From Acholoe squamosa (taxonomy: Eukaryota; Annelida; Polychaeta; Phyllodocida; Polynoidae): a DNA stretch of 64,000 nucleotides. The position numbers were made by a program, and so were the translations under genes. Within the stretch, counting starts at the first letter, position 1, and every line of letters starts with the position of its first letter. The stretch covers positions 7,792,356 through 7,856,355 of the forward strand of contig OX439036.1 in NCBI GenBank assembly GCA_949317995.1. Direction: 5' to 3'. Positions 1-8,097 of this stretch are shown here, piece after piece. The notes under the pieces were generated by a model. It made no database searches. It saw nothing but the letters and a program-made list of their open reading frames with translations, and was not told where the DNA came from.

Positions 1-2
1 AC

Positions 3-353
3 GCTGATTACTGGAGAGACAGAATCGGATCAGCAGTTTCTAGGTGGAGAGCAGCCTATGAAAACGGTGTAGGCAGGGTTTCCAATAACGACTCTGGACA
101 CCCGGTAGGAGACAATCCAAACTTCTCACTCAACATTAATAGACTATTGGACGAGTGGCTCGACCCTACCGTTACCCAGCCAAACCGATACCAATCCACT
201 TCTGAAGAGGAGGACCTGTACCCCCCACCTGTGTACACACCTACACAGCCACTTAGAACCAGGTCAGTGGACTCACCACCAAGACAAGGCTCTAGATTTA
301 GAAGGAGGGCCCAATCAAGTTCACCTCTTAGAAGAAGAACCCCCACTGGTTAA
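3..353 (+). CDS. Unrecognised ORF upstream of gag, 5' end outside the window
   Basis: The frame beginning at base 3 is open from the left edge to TAA at 351-353, at least 116 codons, so the start lies outside the window. I do not recognise the protein. Its C-terminal half is rich in Pro, Ser and Arg, with an acidic EEED run, then PPVY (bases 225-236), which fits the PPxY late-domain motif that retroviral Gag proteins use to recruit NEDD4-type ligases, and an Arg-rich end. After the TAA the same frame stays open to 557 and overlaps the start of gag, which is in the -1 frame relative to it. It may be a separate protein ahead of gag, as in plant Ogre elements, or the matrix-like N-terminus of Gag cut off by a stop and a frame change. 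The LTR-element context is clear; the role is inference. Confidence 0.55.
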   Translation, partial: ADYWRDRIGSAVSRWRAAYENGVGRVSNNDSGHPVGDNPNFSLNINRLLDEWLDPTVTQPNRYQSTSEEEDLYPPPVYTPTQPLRTRSVDSPPRQGSRFRRRAQSSSPLRRRTPTG

Positions 354-508
354 AGACTACTGAGAAGTGTGGACGGAGCTACAAGCAGGTCTCACCTCGT
401 AGCTACAACCCCGCTACTCAACAGAGGCAATAGGACGCCTTACAACTCACCTCTGCTCATCAATTCACCTGGAGAAGATACTGAAGTGACCTTGCCCGCC
501 GACCCAAC

Positions 509-2371
509 ATGGCAATGTCCAGAGGTCACCCCCCTCAGTATGACCAGGAGGACATGAGAAGAAGTCTTGTCAGAGACTGTACAAGCGCCGTCAGCGAATC
601 TCTCTCTGAGCTACTGGCCAAGCACGTGGGCACCCTATCCACTGAGATTAAAAATCATGGACAGGAACACTCAGACCAATTGGCCAGAGTACACCTCAGG
701 TTAGATGACATGGAACGTTGGAAGGAGCATATGGAAAGCAACACCGCCCACAATTTCAGGCAGGCAGAGCAGAGCAATATGGAAGTTCTCAGAAGATCCG
801 AGGATTTCACATATCAAATGACTGACCAGCTCAGCAAAAATATGGACTCAATGAGGCTTGACCTGATGAGAGCCATTCAAAACCATTCGAACGGCGCCGA
901 CGCCACCAACTCCAACCAAACCGCCACCAGCGCCCAAGGTAATTCAGGGCAGGTACAATCCACTCCTCCTTACCCCACGGCACCTGACTACAGTACCAGC
1001 CACAATGACATGACAGGAGCAGGTATGAGCCCACCACATGCCTTCAAAGACAATCAATACACAGCATCACATGCACTGCACCAATCTCCTACAAATGGTG
1101 CACCGAACACCCACCAGGGGGCGACAACGCCTTGTAACACAGCGCCTAATCCAAACCAACACGGTGGCCATGTGGTTAATGGTGTTTACAGTCCCCAAGG
1201 ACAAACAAGCAACCACTCTGGACTACCATATCCTCCTAGGTATGATCATATAGCACACTCCACACCGGTAGTGCACCAGGGAGGATACCATGGCGCTGAG
1301 TATACCAGATTTCCCCCTAGTAGAATTGACAGCGACAAGCTCACATCTGCCCAGCTAGGATCATTCAATAAACCTGAACCCTTTGACAAGCCAACGCCCT
1401 ACAGGTCTGCAGCAAAATTTCTGACTGAATTTAAATTCTTCATAAGGAATGTGCACGCCAAGAGGCCCGACCTACATGCAACTTGCCTGTACACCTTTCT
1501 CAAAGGAAGGGCAGCTCAGTGGTTTTTCAGCAATATAATGGACAAGCCCATCATGCAAAACAATGACGCCGTCTATGATGCTTTCTTGGCGAGGTTTGGC
1601 ACTCCCGACCTCAGCACCATCCTCAAAGGATATAGAGCCAGGAAACAAAAGCCAAACGAAACCACTGAGGACTACCTAGCAGACATGACCATGTTGTTGT
1701 CCAACAGCAGCCTGGACGAGGCCTCACAAGTGGACTACCTTGTAAATGGCCTCAGACCCGAGCTGAAAAATGTTGTTGTAGCCAAATCTCCCAAGACCTT
1801 GCTGGAAGCTGAACAATTGGCCATAAATCAAGAACTAAATCTCGAGGCCATAAAAATTACTCAGAACAGCTCAGCAGAGTTATGTGCTGTAGGCTACAAC
1901 AAGAACGACGACAGATCCAGAAAGGATAAATATCAGCGAGACCACAAGAAAGAAGACAGACTGCCCAGTAGTAATTACAACAAACAGTATGAAAATAAAT
2001 TCAAAAACAGCTACAGAGGAAGGTCCAAATCTTCAGACAGATCCAATCCTAAGGACTACAGATCTAATTCCAAAAATAGATCCGACTATAAGTCCTCAGG
2101 AAGAGATAGGTCAAAAGATAGATCAGAGCAAAGATCAAGATCCTCTGATAGCAACAAAAGTTTCGTCTTCATACCAGTTGCTGGACAGCCAAACAACAAT
2201 AAAAACGTCTCCTTCATGGTCCCAGCTGACTTCACCATCCCAGACAATTGGGTACAACAGTCATTAAAGAAGTCCAGAGATCCAACCCCAGGCAGGAATT
2301 ACTCCAGGAGCCATTCAGGATCTCAGTCTGAGGCAGACAATGACAGCCCCAACAACACACAAGATGAATAG
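509..2371 (+). CDS. gag: Gag polyprotein of a Ty3/gypsy-type element
   Basis: Structural protein of 620 residues; the ATG at 509 has A at -3 and G at +4. Residues 8-11 are PPQY, a PPxY late-domain motif. Residues about 20-125 look like a coiled coil, 125-275 are a low-complexity Gln/Asn/His/Pro/Thr linker, and about 285-445 match the retrotransposon gag capsid fold (aromatic-rich helices with the AAQWF and YLVNGLRPEL stretches). The tail, about 465-550, is dense in Arg, Ser, Lys and Asp, with repeated RS and RD pairs. No CCHC zinc knuckle is present: the few cysteines are scattered. The Arg/Ser tail presumably binds RNA instead, by analogy with spumavirus Gag (inference). The frame ends at UAG 2369-2371, and the same frame continues open into the protease. 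Confidence 0.9.
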   Translation: MAMSRGHPPQYDQEDMRRSLVRDCTSAVSESLSELLAKHVGTLSTEIKNHGQEHSDQLARVHLRLDDMERWKEHMESNTAHNFRQAEQSNMEVLRRSEDFTYQMTDQLSKNMDSMRLDLMRAIQNHSNGADATNSNQTATSAQGNSGQVQSTPPYPTAPDYSTSHNDMTGAGMSPPHAFKDNQYTASHALHQSPTNGAPNTHQGATTPCNTAPNPNQHGGHVVNGVYSPQGQTSNHSGLPYPPRYDHIAHSTPVVHQGGYHGAEYTRFPPSRIDSDKLTSAQLGSFNKPEPFDKPTPYRSAAKFLTEFKFFIRNVHAKRPDLHATCLYTFLKGRAAQWFFSNIMDKPIMQNNDAVYDAFLARFGTPDLSTILKGYRARKQKPNETTEDYLADMTMLLSNSSLDEASQVDYLVNGLRPELKNVVVAKSPKTLLEAEQLAINQELNLEAIKITQNSSAELCAVGYNKNDDRSRKDKYQRDHKKEDRLPSSNYNKQYENKFKNSYRGRSKSSDRSNPKDYRSNSKNRSDYKSSGRDRSKDRSEQRSRSSDSNKSFVFIPVAGQPNNNKNVSFMVPADFTIPDNWVQQSLKKSRDPTPGRNYSRSHSGSQSEADNDSPNNTQDE

Positions 2372-2440
2372 GGATCAGGGGAAGGCACTCAAGCACCTAG
2401 TGACCCCGACCCCAACCGGACCACGACCATCGAATTATCC
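2369..2440 (+). promoter_or_regulatory. Candidate UAG readthrough signal between gag and protease
   Basis: Gag ends in UAG followed directly by GGATCAGGGGAAGG. The frame after the stop is open for 33 codons to the first ATG (2471) and on through the protease. A single in-frame UAG with a G/A-rich 3' context between gag and pro is the arrangement of gammaretroviruses, where a downstream pseudoknot drives suppression. Here GGGG at about 2378-2381 could pair with CCCC near 2403-2413, but I could not fold the region. A point mutation creating the stop is the alternative. Confidence 0.45.
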
Positions 2441-3073
2441 AAGGACACTTCTCGAGATGCTGATGCACAAATGAATTCAGTAGACTCCCAATCATCCAGT
2501 TCGGATTATACCAACTTCTTGAACACCAATGAAACTTCAGACTCCAGTGATGACGAGGATGAGTACGAGGACCAGAGCCAAAGGACCTCAATCCTGAAAC
2601 TGAGGATCAAATCTGAGCAGTATGGGCAGCAAGGTAAGGCCATTTACGTTGATACAGAATTAACCAAAGGTGCAGTCTCTGTAGACATAAATAACCACTT
2701 GTATAGAGCTCTTGTTGACTCAGGCGCCTCACTTTCTTTTATTAGCCAAAAAATGGCTGACAAAATCGCGAACACACCAAATTTTAGACACGGTAGACGC
2801 GCGCGACTGACAGTTTTATTGGCTGATAAAACCCCCATCCAAGTAAATCACTCCATGACTGTAACTTTCCTGATTGGTGGCCATGAATTCAGATCCAGAT
2901 TCCATGTGGTACCTGAACTGAACCATCCCCTAATCTTAGGAGTAAATTTCATGACCAAATACAAAGCCAAAATTTCCTTTGGACCAACTCCCCCATCGCC
3001 CAATTACATCAGGGCAAACAAAAATGTTTATATTCCACCAAACATAGCAACATTGTGGGAAAAACTGGATTGA
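2372..3073 (+). CDS. pro: Aspartic protease domain (pro), in frame with gag
   Basis: Retroviral-type aspartic protease that would cut the Gag and Pol polyproteins. The frame runs from directly after the gag UAG to TGA 3071-3073; its first ATG is at 2471. The catalytic motif is DSGA, with the Asp codon at 2717-2719, preceded by ALV and followed by a beta-rich region ending in ILGVNF (about 2933-2950), equivalent to the family's ILG flap-closing strand. The first part (2372-2620) is acidic and Ser/Asp-rich and probably a linker. Expression would need readthrough of the UAG, since ATG 2471 lies far inside a genomic transcript. The end overlaps pol, which is in the -1 frame. Confidence 0.88.
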   Translation, partial: GSGEGTQAPSDPDPNRTTTIELSKDTSRDADAQMNSVDSQSSSSDYTNFLNTNETSDSSDDEDEYEDQSQRTSILKLRIKSEQYGQQGKAIYVDTELTKGAVSVDINNHLYRALVDSGASLSFISQKMADKIANTPNFRHGRRARLTVLLADKTPIQVNHSMTVTFLIGGHEFRSRFHVVPELNHPLILGVNFMTKYKAKISFGPTPPSPNYIRANKNVYIPPNIATLWEKLD

Positions 3074-6000
3074 CTGAGAACTCAGGTTCTACCCTACCGG
3101 TACTTATTAAGTGCGCCATAGTTAAACCTAGATCAGACCTTAAGATAGTACCAGTAACGGTAGCTAACCCAAACGACTTCCCCATCAAGATAAAAAGACA
3201 CATGAACCTCGGTGTATTTAAACTTTTCAATATCAAAAAGGCCATACCCATTGGTGCACTCAATGGCGCCCATTCACTCAACAGTGTAACAACAGAAAAG
3301 GACTTATTCCCAATCAATTGTGGAGAGGATCCTATGGACCAACTCCCCAAAGGGAACGAACCTTTGAAGTACAAAATCTGTGAAAAACTCTCTGAAATTC
3401 AAAGACAACAGATCAAAAACATTGTTGAGGCCAATAGGCAAGCCTTTGTCCTAAATGAAAGCGCCATAGGTCTCAATGTAGAAAATGAAGTCAAGCTGGA
3501 ATTAAAGCCAGACTTCAAACCCTGCAACAGACCGTCGTATAGGATGTCCCCTCACAAAGAAATTTTTCAAAGGGAACTCCTGAAAAAACATTTAGAACAG
3601 GGGATAATAGAAGAGTGTACCAAACCCTGTGAGTGGAACTCACCCGCCTTTTTAGTGCCAAAACCACAAGGTGACAGGTCAGTAGCCTCTGGTTGGAGAA
3701 TTGTAGTTGACTACAGATGGGTAAATGAGAATTTAAAAACTTTCTCTTACTCATTCCCCAGAGCTGACGACCTCATGCAGCAGATAGGCAGAACGGGCGC
3801 CAAGTATTTTTCCAAATTGGATGTCTACAACGCCTACCACCAGATTCCCCTAGCAGAAGAATCTAGGCCACTTACCACCTTCTCTGCCAATGGCACGAGA
3901 TACATGGCAAAAGTTCTCCCTATGGGACTCAAAACTTCAGGCCTATCCTTCATGAATGTAATGGAGCAACTTCTCATGAAATGCAAGTATAAGAATGCTG
4001 TAGCATATGTAGATGATGTAGCCATTTACAGCCCCACGTGGGAAAGGCACTTACAAGATCTAGACGAGGTTTTAAAACTTTTTATCAGAGGTAACATCAA
4101 ACTGAAATCAGAAAAGTGCGAATTTGGAACTACCAAAATGGAATTTTTGGGTTTCAATGTAGACCAGCATGGCTTGTCACCATCCCCGGACAAAATAGGA
4201 CCTGTCAAAACTTTCCCCCCACCCAGAAACATCCATGATCTTAGATGTTTCAATGGTATGGCGCAGTTTTACAAAAGGTTCATCAGAGGTTTTGCTCATG
4301 TCATGAAGCCCCTTTATGAGGCGACAAAAAGCACCTTCAAATGGACCACTGAGTGTCAGAGAGCCTTTGAGAAAATTAAAACTGCTATCTGTACTGAAGC
4401 TGTGCTGAAATTCCCGGACTATAATAGACCTTTTGTCATTTTTACTGACTCGAGCAACTACAGCCTAGGAGCTGTTATCACTCAAGTAGACGACTACGGT
4501 TTCTATAGACCGATTGAATTTGCAGGGAGAGGCTTGACACCTCAAGAGTCTAGGTATGGGATAACTGACAAAGAACTGTTAGGAATAGTTTTTGCAGTCA
4601 AAAAGTTCCACCATTATGTGGATGGAACTCACTTCAAAGTATACTCGGACCACACCGCCCTGGTTTCCCTTTTCAACAAAAAGGAAAACATAACCAATGG
4701 AAGGTTAGCCAGGTGGGTCGACACAGTCATGTCCTACGACTTTGAAGTCAGATACCTGCAAGGCAGAGCTAATATTGTGGCAGACTTCCTTTCCAGAAGG
4801 AAATACCCGCCCAGCTCTGATGACCCAATTCCCATCAGGTCTCAAGGTAGAATAATACTCCCTCCTAAATCAGTCAGATTCTCCGACATTACCATGACCA
4901 AAGTCTTCAAATTAAACGACCCAATTCCCAAAAATCCAGTCCTCATGGGACCACCTAGGTCCATACTAAAAGGAGGACAGATTTGGGGTAGCACTTCCAA
5001 GAAGCCAAAGGGTGTGATTGCCAAGAAAGGTAGCTCTGAAAGAGAAAAACTCAGCTCCAATCAAACTGTGCCTGAGCTGTGCATTCTAACTCGATCTAAA
5101 GCCAAGCTACCAAACCCAGTCACACCCCCTCAGCCCAGCAAATCAACCAGAAGTAAACAGACCCGCCCCCCTAAGGTCAAGGACACCAAGACCAAATCAA
5201 GGGGCAGACCACCTAAATCTAGGTCACCCAGAGTATCAGTGAAATTAGCTAATACCAGAAGGGCTAAGTTATCACACAAAGTGCTACCCATGGCTGAACT
5301 AGCGATAAGCCAGCTATGCAAACACCACTCCCTAACACCATCCAGGGAGACACTGATACAGGCGCAGCACGAGGATGTTTTCTCAAACTCCATGCTGTCA
5401 TACATCAATAAGGGTGAATTACCAGAGGACCCAAGCCTTAGTAAACAGATACTGCTAAACCATGACCAGTTCATGATTTTAGACGAAGTTTTATTCAGAA
5501 TCACCAAATCAACCTATGGAGACAGTTTGGAGCCTACACTACAAATAGTGATGCCAGAAAAATGGGCAGAATCGCTAATTGAGGCCACACACTGCTCACC
5601 ATTAGGAGGACACCTTGGTCTTACTAAAACGTACGCAGCAATCAGATCCAGGTATTATTGGCGCTCCATGTTCAAACATGTTTTTGACTACTGTGGCACT
5701 TGCCACACATGTCTCACAACAAAGAAAAGACCAAAACACCTGAGAACCCCAATGACCCTGAGAGACCCTGTTTTAACAGCCTACACTCACCTCACCATGG
5801 ACACCATCGGTCCTTTCACACCTGCTGTGGATGGATCCTCATTTATCCATGTTGTCACAGATCATGCTACCAGGCACATCACTGTTTGGTCCACAAAAGA
5901 TAACACCAGCGCCGAAGTAGCGCTAGGATTTTTCCAAAGGGTTATCTGTGTTTTTGGAACCCCGTCAGTCCTGAACACAGATAACGCAAAACAGTATGTG

Positions 6001-6480
6001 TCCAAATATTTCACATCTTTTTGTGATAAATTCGGCATCAAACATGTGACAGGGAGTGCACATTGGTCAAAATCACAAGGTCTATGTGAGCGTCAACATC
6101 AAACAATAGAATCTTCACTCAGAGCCTTTGTCTCCAAATCACAGAAACATTGGTCAACCTTCCTACAGGCTATAGCTTTCAGCATAAACAACGCCGTATG
6201 CAGCGTGTTAGGATACTCACCCAATCTTTTGGTGTTTGGAAAGCAAACACATCTCCCAACTGAGTCCTCCCTGTCATTGGTCAAACAAACTGAAGAGATC
6301 AAAGACAGGGAAAAATTGGTCACCGCCTTACTCAGCTTAAGAGATGACATCCAACTTAAGGCAGCTGAGAGCATGGTCAAACACCATAAAAAGATGAAAG
6401 CCAGATTTGACGCCACTGCTTCCCCATGCACCTACAACACAGGCCAGCTTGTGTACTTCACATACCTAACCTGTTGGTAA
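3055..6480 (+). CDS. pol: Pol: reverse transcriptase, RNase H and integrase
   Basis: Replication polyprotein; numbering is from 3055, which is a GTG, so this is not a real start: the frame is open from 2917 and is probably entered by frameshift. The RT lies at about 170-345, with YVDD at 318-321 (4006-4017) and the upstream FSKLDVYNAYHQI block. RNase H follows, with D465, E507, D532 and D577. A long basic, Pro-rich spacer (about 586-780) carries RGRP at 716-719, an AT-hook core. The integrase has an HHCC finger (H846, H853, C883, C886) and the catalytic triad D916, D976, E1012, i.e. D-x59-D-x35-E. The domain order RT-RH-IN and the FLGFNVDQHGL region place it in Ty3/gypsy (Metaviridae). The frame stops at TAA 6478-6480, before the integrase C-terminal domain is complete. 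Confidence 0.96.
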   Translation: MGKTGLTENSGSTLPVLIKCAIVKPRSDLKIVPVTVANPNDFPIKIKRHMNLGVFKLFNIKKAIPIGALNGAHSLNSVTTEKDLFPINCGEDPMDQLPKGNEPLKYKICEKLSEIQRQQIKNIVEANRQAFVLNESAIGLNVENEVKLELKPDFKPCNRPSYRMSPHKEIFQRELLKKHLEQGIIEECTKPCEWNSPAFLVPKPQGDRSVASGWRIVVDYRWVNENLKTFSYSFPRADDLMQQIGRTGAKYFSKLDVYNAYHQIPLAEESRPLTTFSANGTRYMAKVLPMGLKTSGLSFMNVMEQLLMKCKYKNAVAYVDDVAIYSPTWERHLQDLDEVLKLFIRGNIKLKSEKCEFGTTKMEFLGFNVDQHGLSPSPDKIGPVKTFPPPRNIHDLRCFNGMAQFYKRFIRGFAHVMKPLYEATKSTFKWTTECQRAFEKIKTAICTEAVLKFPDYNRPFVIFTDSSNYSLGAVITQVDDYGFYRPIEFAGRGLTPQESRYGITDKELLGIVFAVKKFHHYVDGTHFKVYSDHTALVSLFNKKENITNGRLARWVDTVMSYDFEVRYLQGRANIVADFLSRRKYPPSSDDPIPIRSQGRIILPPKSVRFSDITMTKVFKLNDPIPKNPVLMGPPRSILKGGQIWGSTSKKPKGVIAKKGSSEREKLSSNQTVPELCILTRSKAKLPNPVTPPQPSKSTRSKQTRPPKVKDTKTKSRGRPPKSRSPRVSVKLANTRRAKLSHKVLPMAELAISQLCKHHSLTPSRETLIQAQHEDVFSNSMLSYINKGELPEDPSLSKQILLNHDQFMILDEVLFRITKSTYGDSLEPTLQIVMPEKWAESLIEATHCSPLGGHLGLTKTYAAIRSRYYWRSMFKHVFDYCGTCHTCLTTKKRPKHLRTPMTLRDPVLTAYTHLTMDTIGPFTPAVDGSSFIHVVTDHATRHITVWSTKDNTSAEVALGFFQRVICVFGTPSVLNTDNAKQYVSKYFTSFCDKFGIKHVTGSAHWSKSQGLCERQHQTIESSLRAFVSKSQKHWSTFLQAIAFSINNAVCSVLGYSPNLLVFGKQTHLPTESSLSLVKQTEEIKDREKLVTALLSLRDDIQLKAAESMVKHHKKMKARFDATASPCTYNTGQLVYFTYLTCW
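3056..3073 (+). other. Protease-pol frame junction (-1)
   Basis: Protease is in the frame of bases 2 mod 3, pol in 1 mod 3, so pol must be reached by a -1 shift. The protease frame reads conserved-looking residues up to about 3045 and pol-like residues begin near 3085, so the natural shift point is probably in the GGGAAAAAC run (3057-3065), where A-site slippage on AAA is possible but no perfectly phased X XXY YYZ heptamer exists. A phased AAATTTC heptamer does exist at 2944-2950 but would cut the protease short. A one-base mutation is also possible. Confidence 0.4.
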
Positions 6481-6839
6481 AACAAACGAGCAAAAATCTG
6501 CAGCCCACCTATAGTGGACCATACATCATAATGAAAATGACTTCACCAGCAACTGCAAAATTAAAAAGGCTCCAAGACGGTAAAGTATTAAAGAAATCAA
6601 TACATGTATCCAGATTAAGGAGACCAATCACCAAGGCTAGTGCCAAGGCTGTGATCAAAAGACTGCAGTCTGGGCCAATCAACACCTTGTATGACCCTGA
6701 TCTGGATTCCACCCATATTGGTGAACCAGAATCCCCCGCAGTCAAAAAGAAAAGAGGACGACCTGCAAAGAAAGGACTTGTCACCTTTGCCCCTTCCCCA
6801 AAGAAGAAAACAAAGAAAAAGTCCACGAAAAAGAAATAG
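6426..6839 (+). CDS. Integrase C-terminal domain in a shifted frame, with AT-hook tail
   Basis: The integrase reading frame ends prematurely at 6480, while this frame (0 mod 3) continues with a stretch of the kind that follows QLVYF in Ty3/gypsy integrases: an SH3-like piece with YSGPYII, then VSRLRRP. So the C-terminal domain is split by a frame change between about 6450 and 6475, equal to loss of one base or a -1 shift. The last part is very basic, with RGRP (6753-6764, an AT-hook core) and KKK-rich runs ending at TAG 6837-6839; this would suit chromatin tethering or nuclear import. Probably a disabling indel in this copy; programmed recoding is less likely this far from a domain boundary. 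The ATG at 6426 is unlikely to be used. Confidence 0.7.
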   Translation: MHLQHRPACVLHIPNLLVKQTSKNLQPTYSGPYIIMKMTSPATAKLKRLQDGKVLKKSIHVSRLRRPITKASAKAVIKRLQSGPINTLYDPDLDSTHIGEPESPAVKKKRGRPAKKGLVTFAPSPKKKTKKKSTKKK

Positions 6840-7737
6840 ATTTTCAGAAAACACGCAATTTTTTTTTTCCCTCCTTTTTCACCCCACAACACCCACCACA
6901 ACCCCCCCCACATTTATACATACCCCTCTACCTTCACCCAAACCGGTGGCAATTTTGGCCACGTGTTATTTCATGCAGTGATGTTTTTCCCCCCACAATT
7001 TTTTTTTATTTCATCTTATTATCCAAACCGCATACCAACTACCTTCAACGTCACAATTTCTACACAATACCCCAAAAGCCTTCTGGCTTACTTCTACTGA
7101 TGGGACATTGTCAAGAATTTTATCTAGGATTTGAGACTCAGACAGTCATATAATGATTGATTAAGGTTGGCACGCCACATAAATTACCCAAGGTCACAGC
7201 CTATTCTTGGTTCGTGAATCCTAATTTTAGGAACACGCATGCGCCGGTTTGTTACAAGCTCAGGGCTCCTCTATACCTTAAAGTATTACCACCTATTGTA
7301 GGAGAGCAGCACCTAGACATCCTGATCCGTGTTTATGCCCCTGTTTACCATCGGTACTGGAATGTTTGGTGAGACACTTAATCAAATAATTCAGCACAGT
7401 TCCCTGCTGTGTTATCATAACAGGAACAAGTGCACCCCCACAAGCTGACTAATCTCAGCTCCACAACCATCAACCCCCCCATTATAACTACAATATTCAG
7501 ATCACCCAATGATCATCCGCGCCCCCCTAGAAGGCCCATCAAATTTGCATATCACAATGTACAAGTGTATGCAAACCAACCAATAGCTAGGCCCCGTGCC
7601 ATATATGGGTGAGACATACCTCATCGGGAGGCAGGTAATGAGGAATTAGCCAACCTCATGAAATGCTTATAAGCCTCACACCACCCCCATCTTATCCACT
7701 TCCAAAACAATAACCAAACTCACCACATCCAGCCACC
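6840..7737 (+). other. Noncoding stretch between pol and the accessory/env region
   Basis: No convincing coding sequence. It starts with T-rich and C-rich tracts (about 6858-6915), possible splice-acceptor material, and contains two short open frames (7157-7372 and 7430-7612) without good starts. A possible acceptor (ATAACAG, ending 7423) and a GTGAGA donor-like site at 7608 could frame a small extra exon, but nothing else supports it. The right third holds the promoter-like block listed separately. Confidence 0.5.
7580..7673 (+). promoter_or_regulatory. Candidate internal promoter (CCAAT, CArG box, TATA)
   Basis: CCAAT at 7580-7584, a perfect CC(A/T)6GG CArG box at 7599-7608 (CCATATATGG, the serum response factor site), and TTATAA inside CTTATAAG at 7666-7673. 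A start about 25-30 bases after the TATA (near 7700) would leave a leader of roughly 40 bases before the strong ATG at 7738. Spumaviruses are known to have an internal promoter for accessory genes; that this is one is inference from motifs and spacing. Confidence 0.4.
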
Positions 7738-7799
7738 ATGGAGCAAGCATCCGGAGACCACAGGACCCAAGTGTCGGGACTGCCATGCAACAAGCCCAG
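7738..7799 (+). CDS. Short shared first coding exon with splice donor
   Basis: The ATG at 7738 sits in CCACCATGG, a full Kozak match. The frame is open for 20 codons plus two bases (AG) and then meets CCCAG|GTAGGA, a good splice donor with GT at 7800-7801. The peptide is short and polar and looks like a leader rather than a domain. The two leftover bases need one base from the next exon. The acceptors ending at 8097, 8960 and 12,991 each open an exon whose long frame needs exactly two preceding bases, so this exon could supply the start codon to the 8098 accessory frame, env and the 3' accessory frame. Env has no ATG ahead of its signal peptide, which makes such an exon necessary. The protein products are inferred; no RNA evidence is available here. 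Confidence 0.6.
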
Positions 7800-8097
7800 G
7801 TAGGATCGGTCTTATGTGTCCATTAGTAGCGTCATCAATCGTTCTAGCATGACAATGATGGAATCTACCATCATGTTGCCCAGATACCCATTACATGCCA
7901 ATGGTAGTGTGCGCCCAGAGTGCTTTGTAAAATGCAATAGTTGAATTTGCAGTCCTTTTTCAAAACCATGTATGGCAGTCTGACTTTTCACAACCTTATT
8001 TATCAACCTCTTGACAAAACCCCCCACCAGCCCATTCATCTATCTTAGTCTAACAACGAACCTACCAAATTTTTTTTTCTCTCATTATTCACAACAG
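7800..8097 (+). other. Short intron (7800-8097), nested in longer alternative introns
   Basis: The donor is GTAGGA at 7800. The first acceptor is an uninterrupted T/C tract (8069-8093) ending in CAACAG at 8097. The same donor could pair with the acceptor ending at 8960 (CTATTTTTAG) or at 12,991 (CTCTTCCCTACAG). No coding sequence seen inside. Confidence 0.5.

Noticed and set aside
6509..6913. Minus-strand frames opposite the integrase C-terminus
   Set aside because: Phe/Gly-rich composition is simply the complement of the Lys-rich plus-strand tail.
7157..7612. Two short plus-strand frames between pol and the 7738 exon
   Set aside because: No ATG in good context, no recognisable protein; possible acceptor and donor sites are too weak to call an exon.
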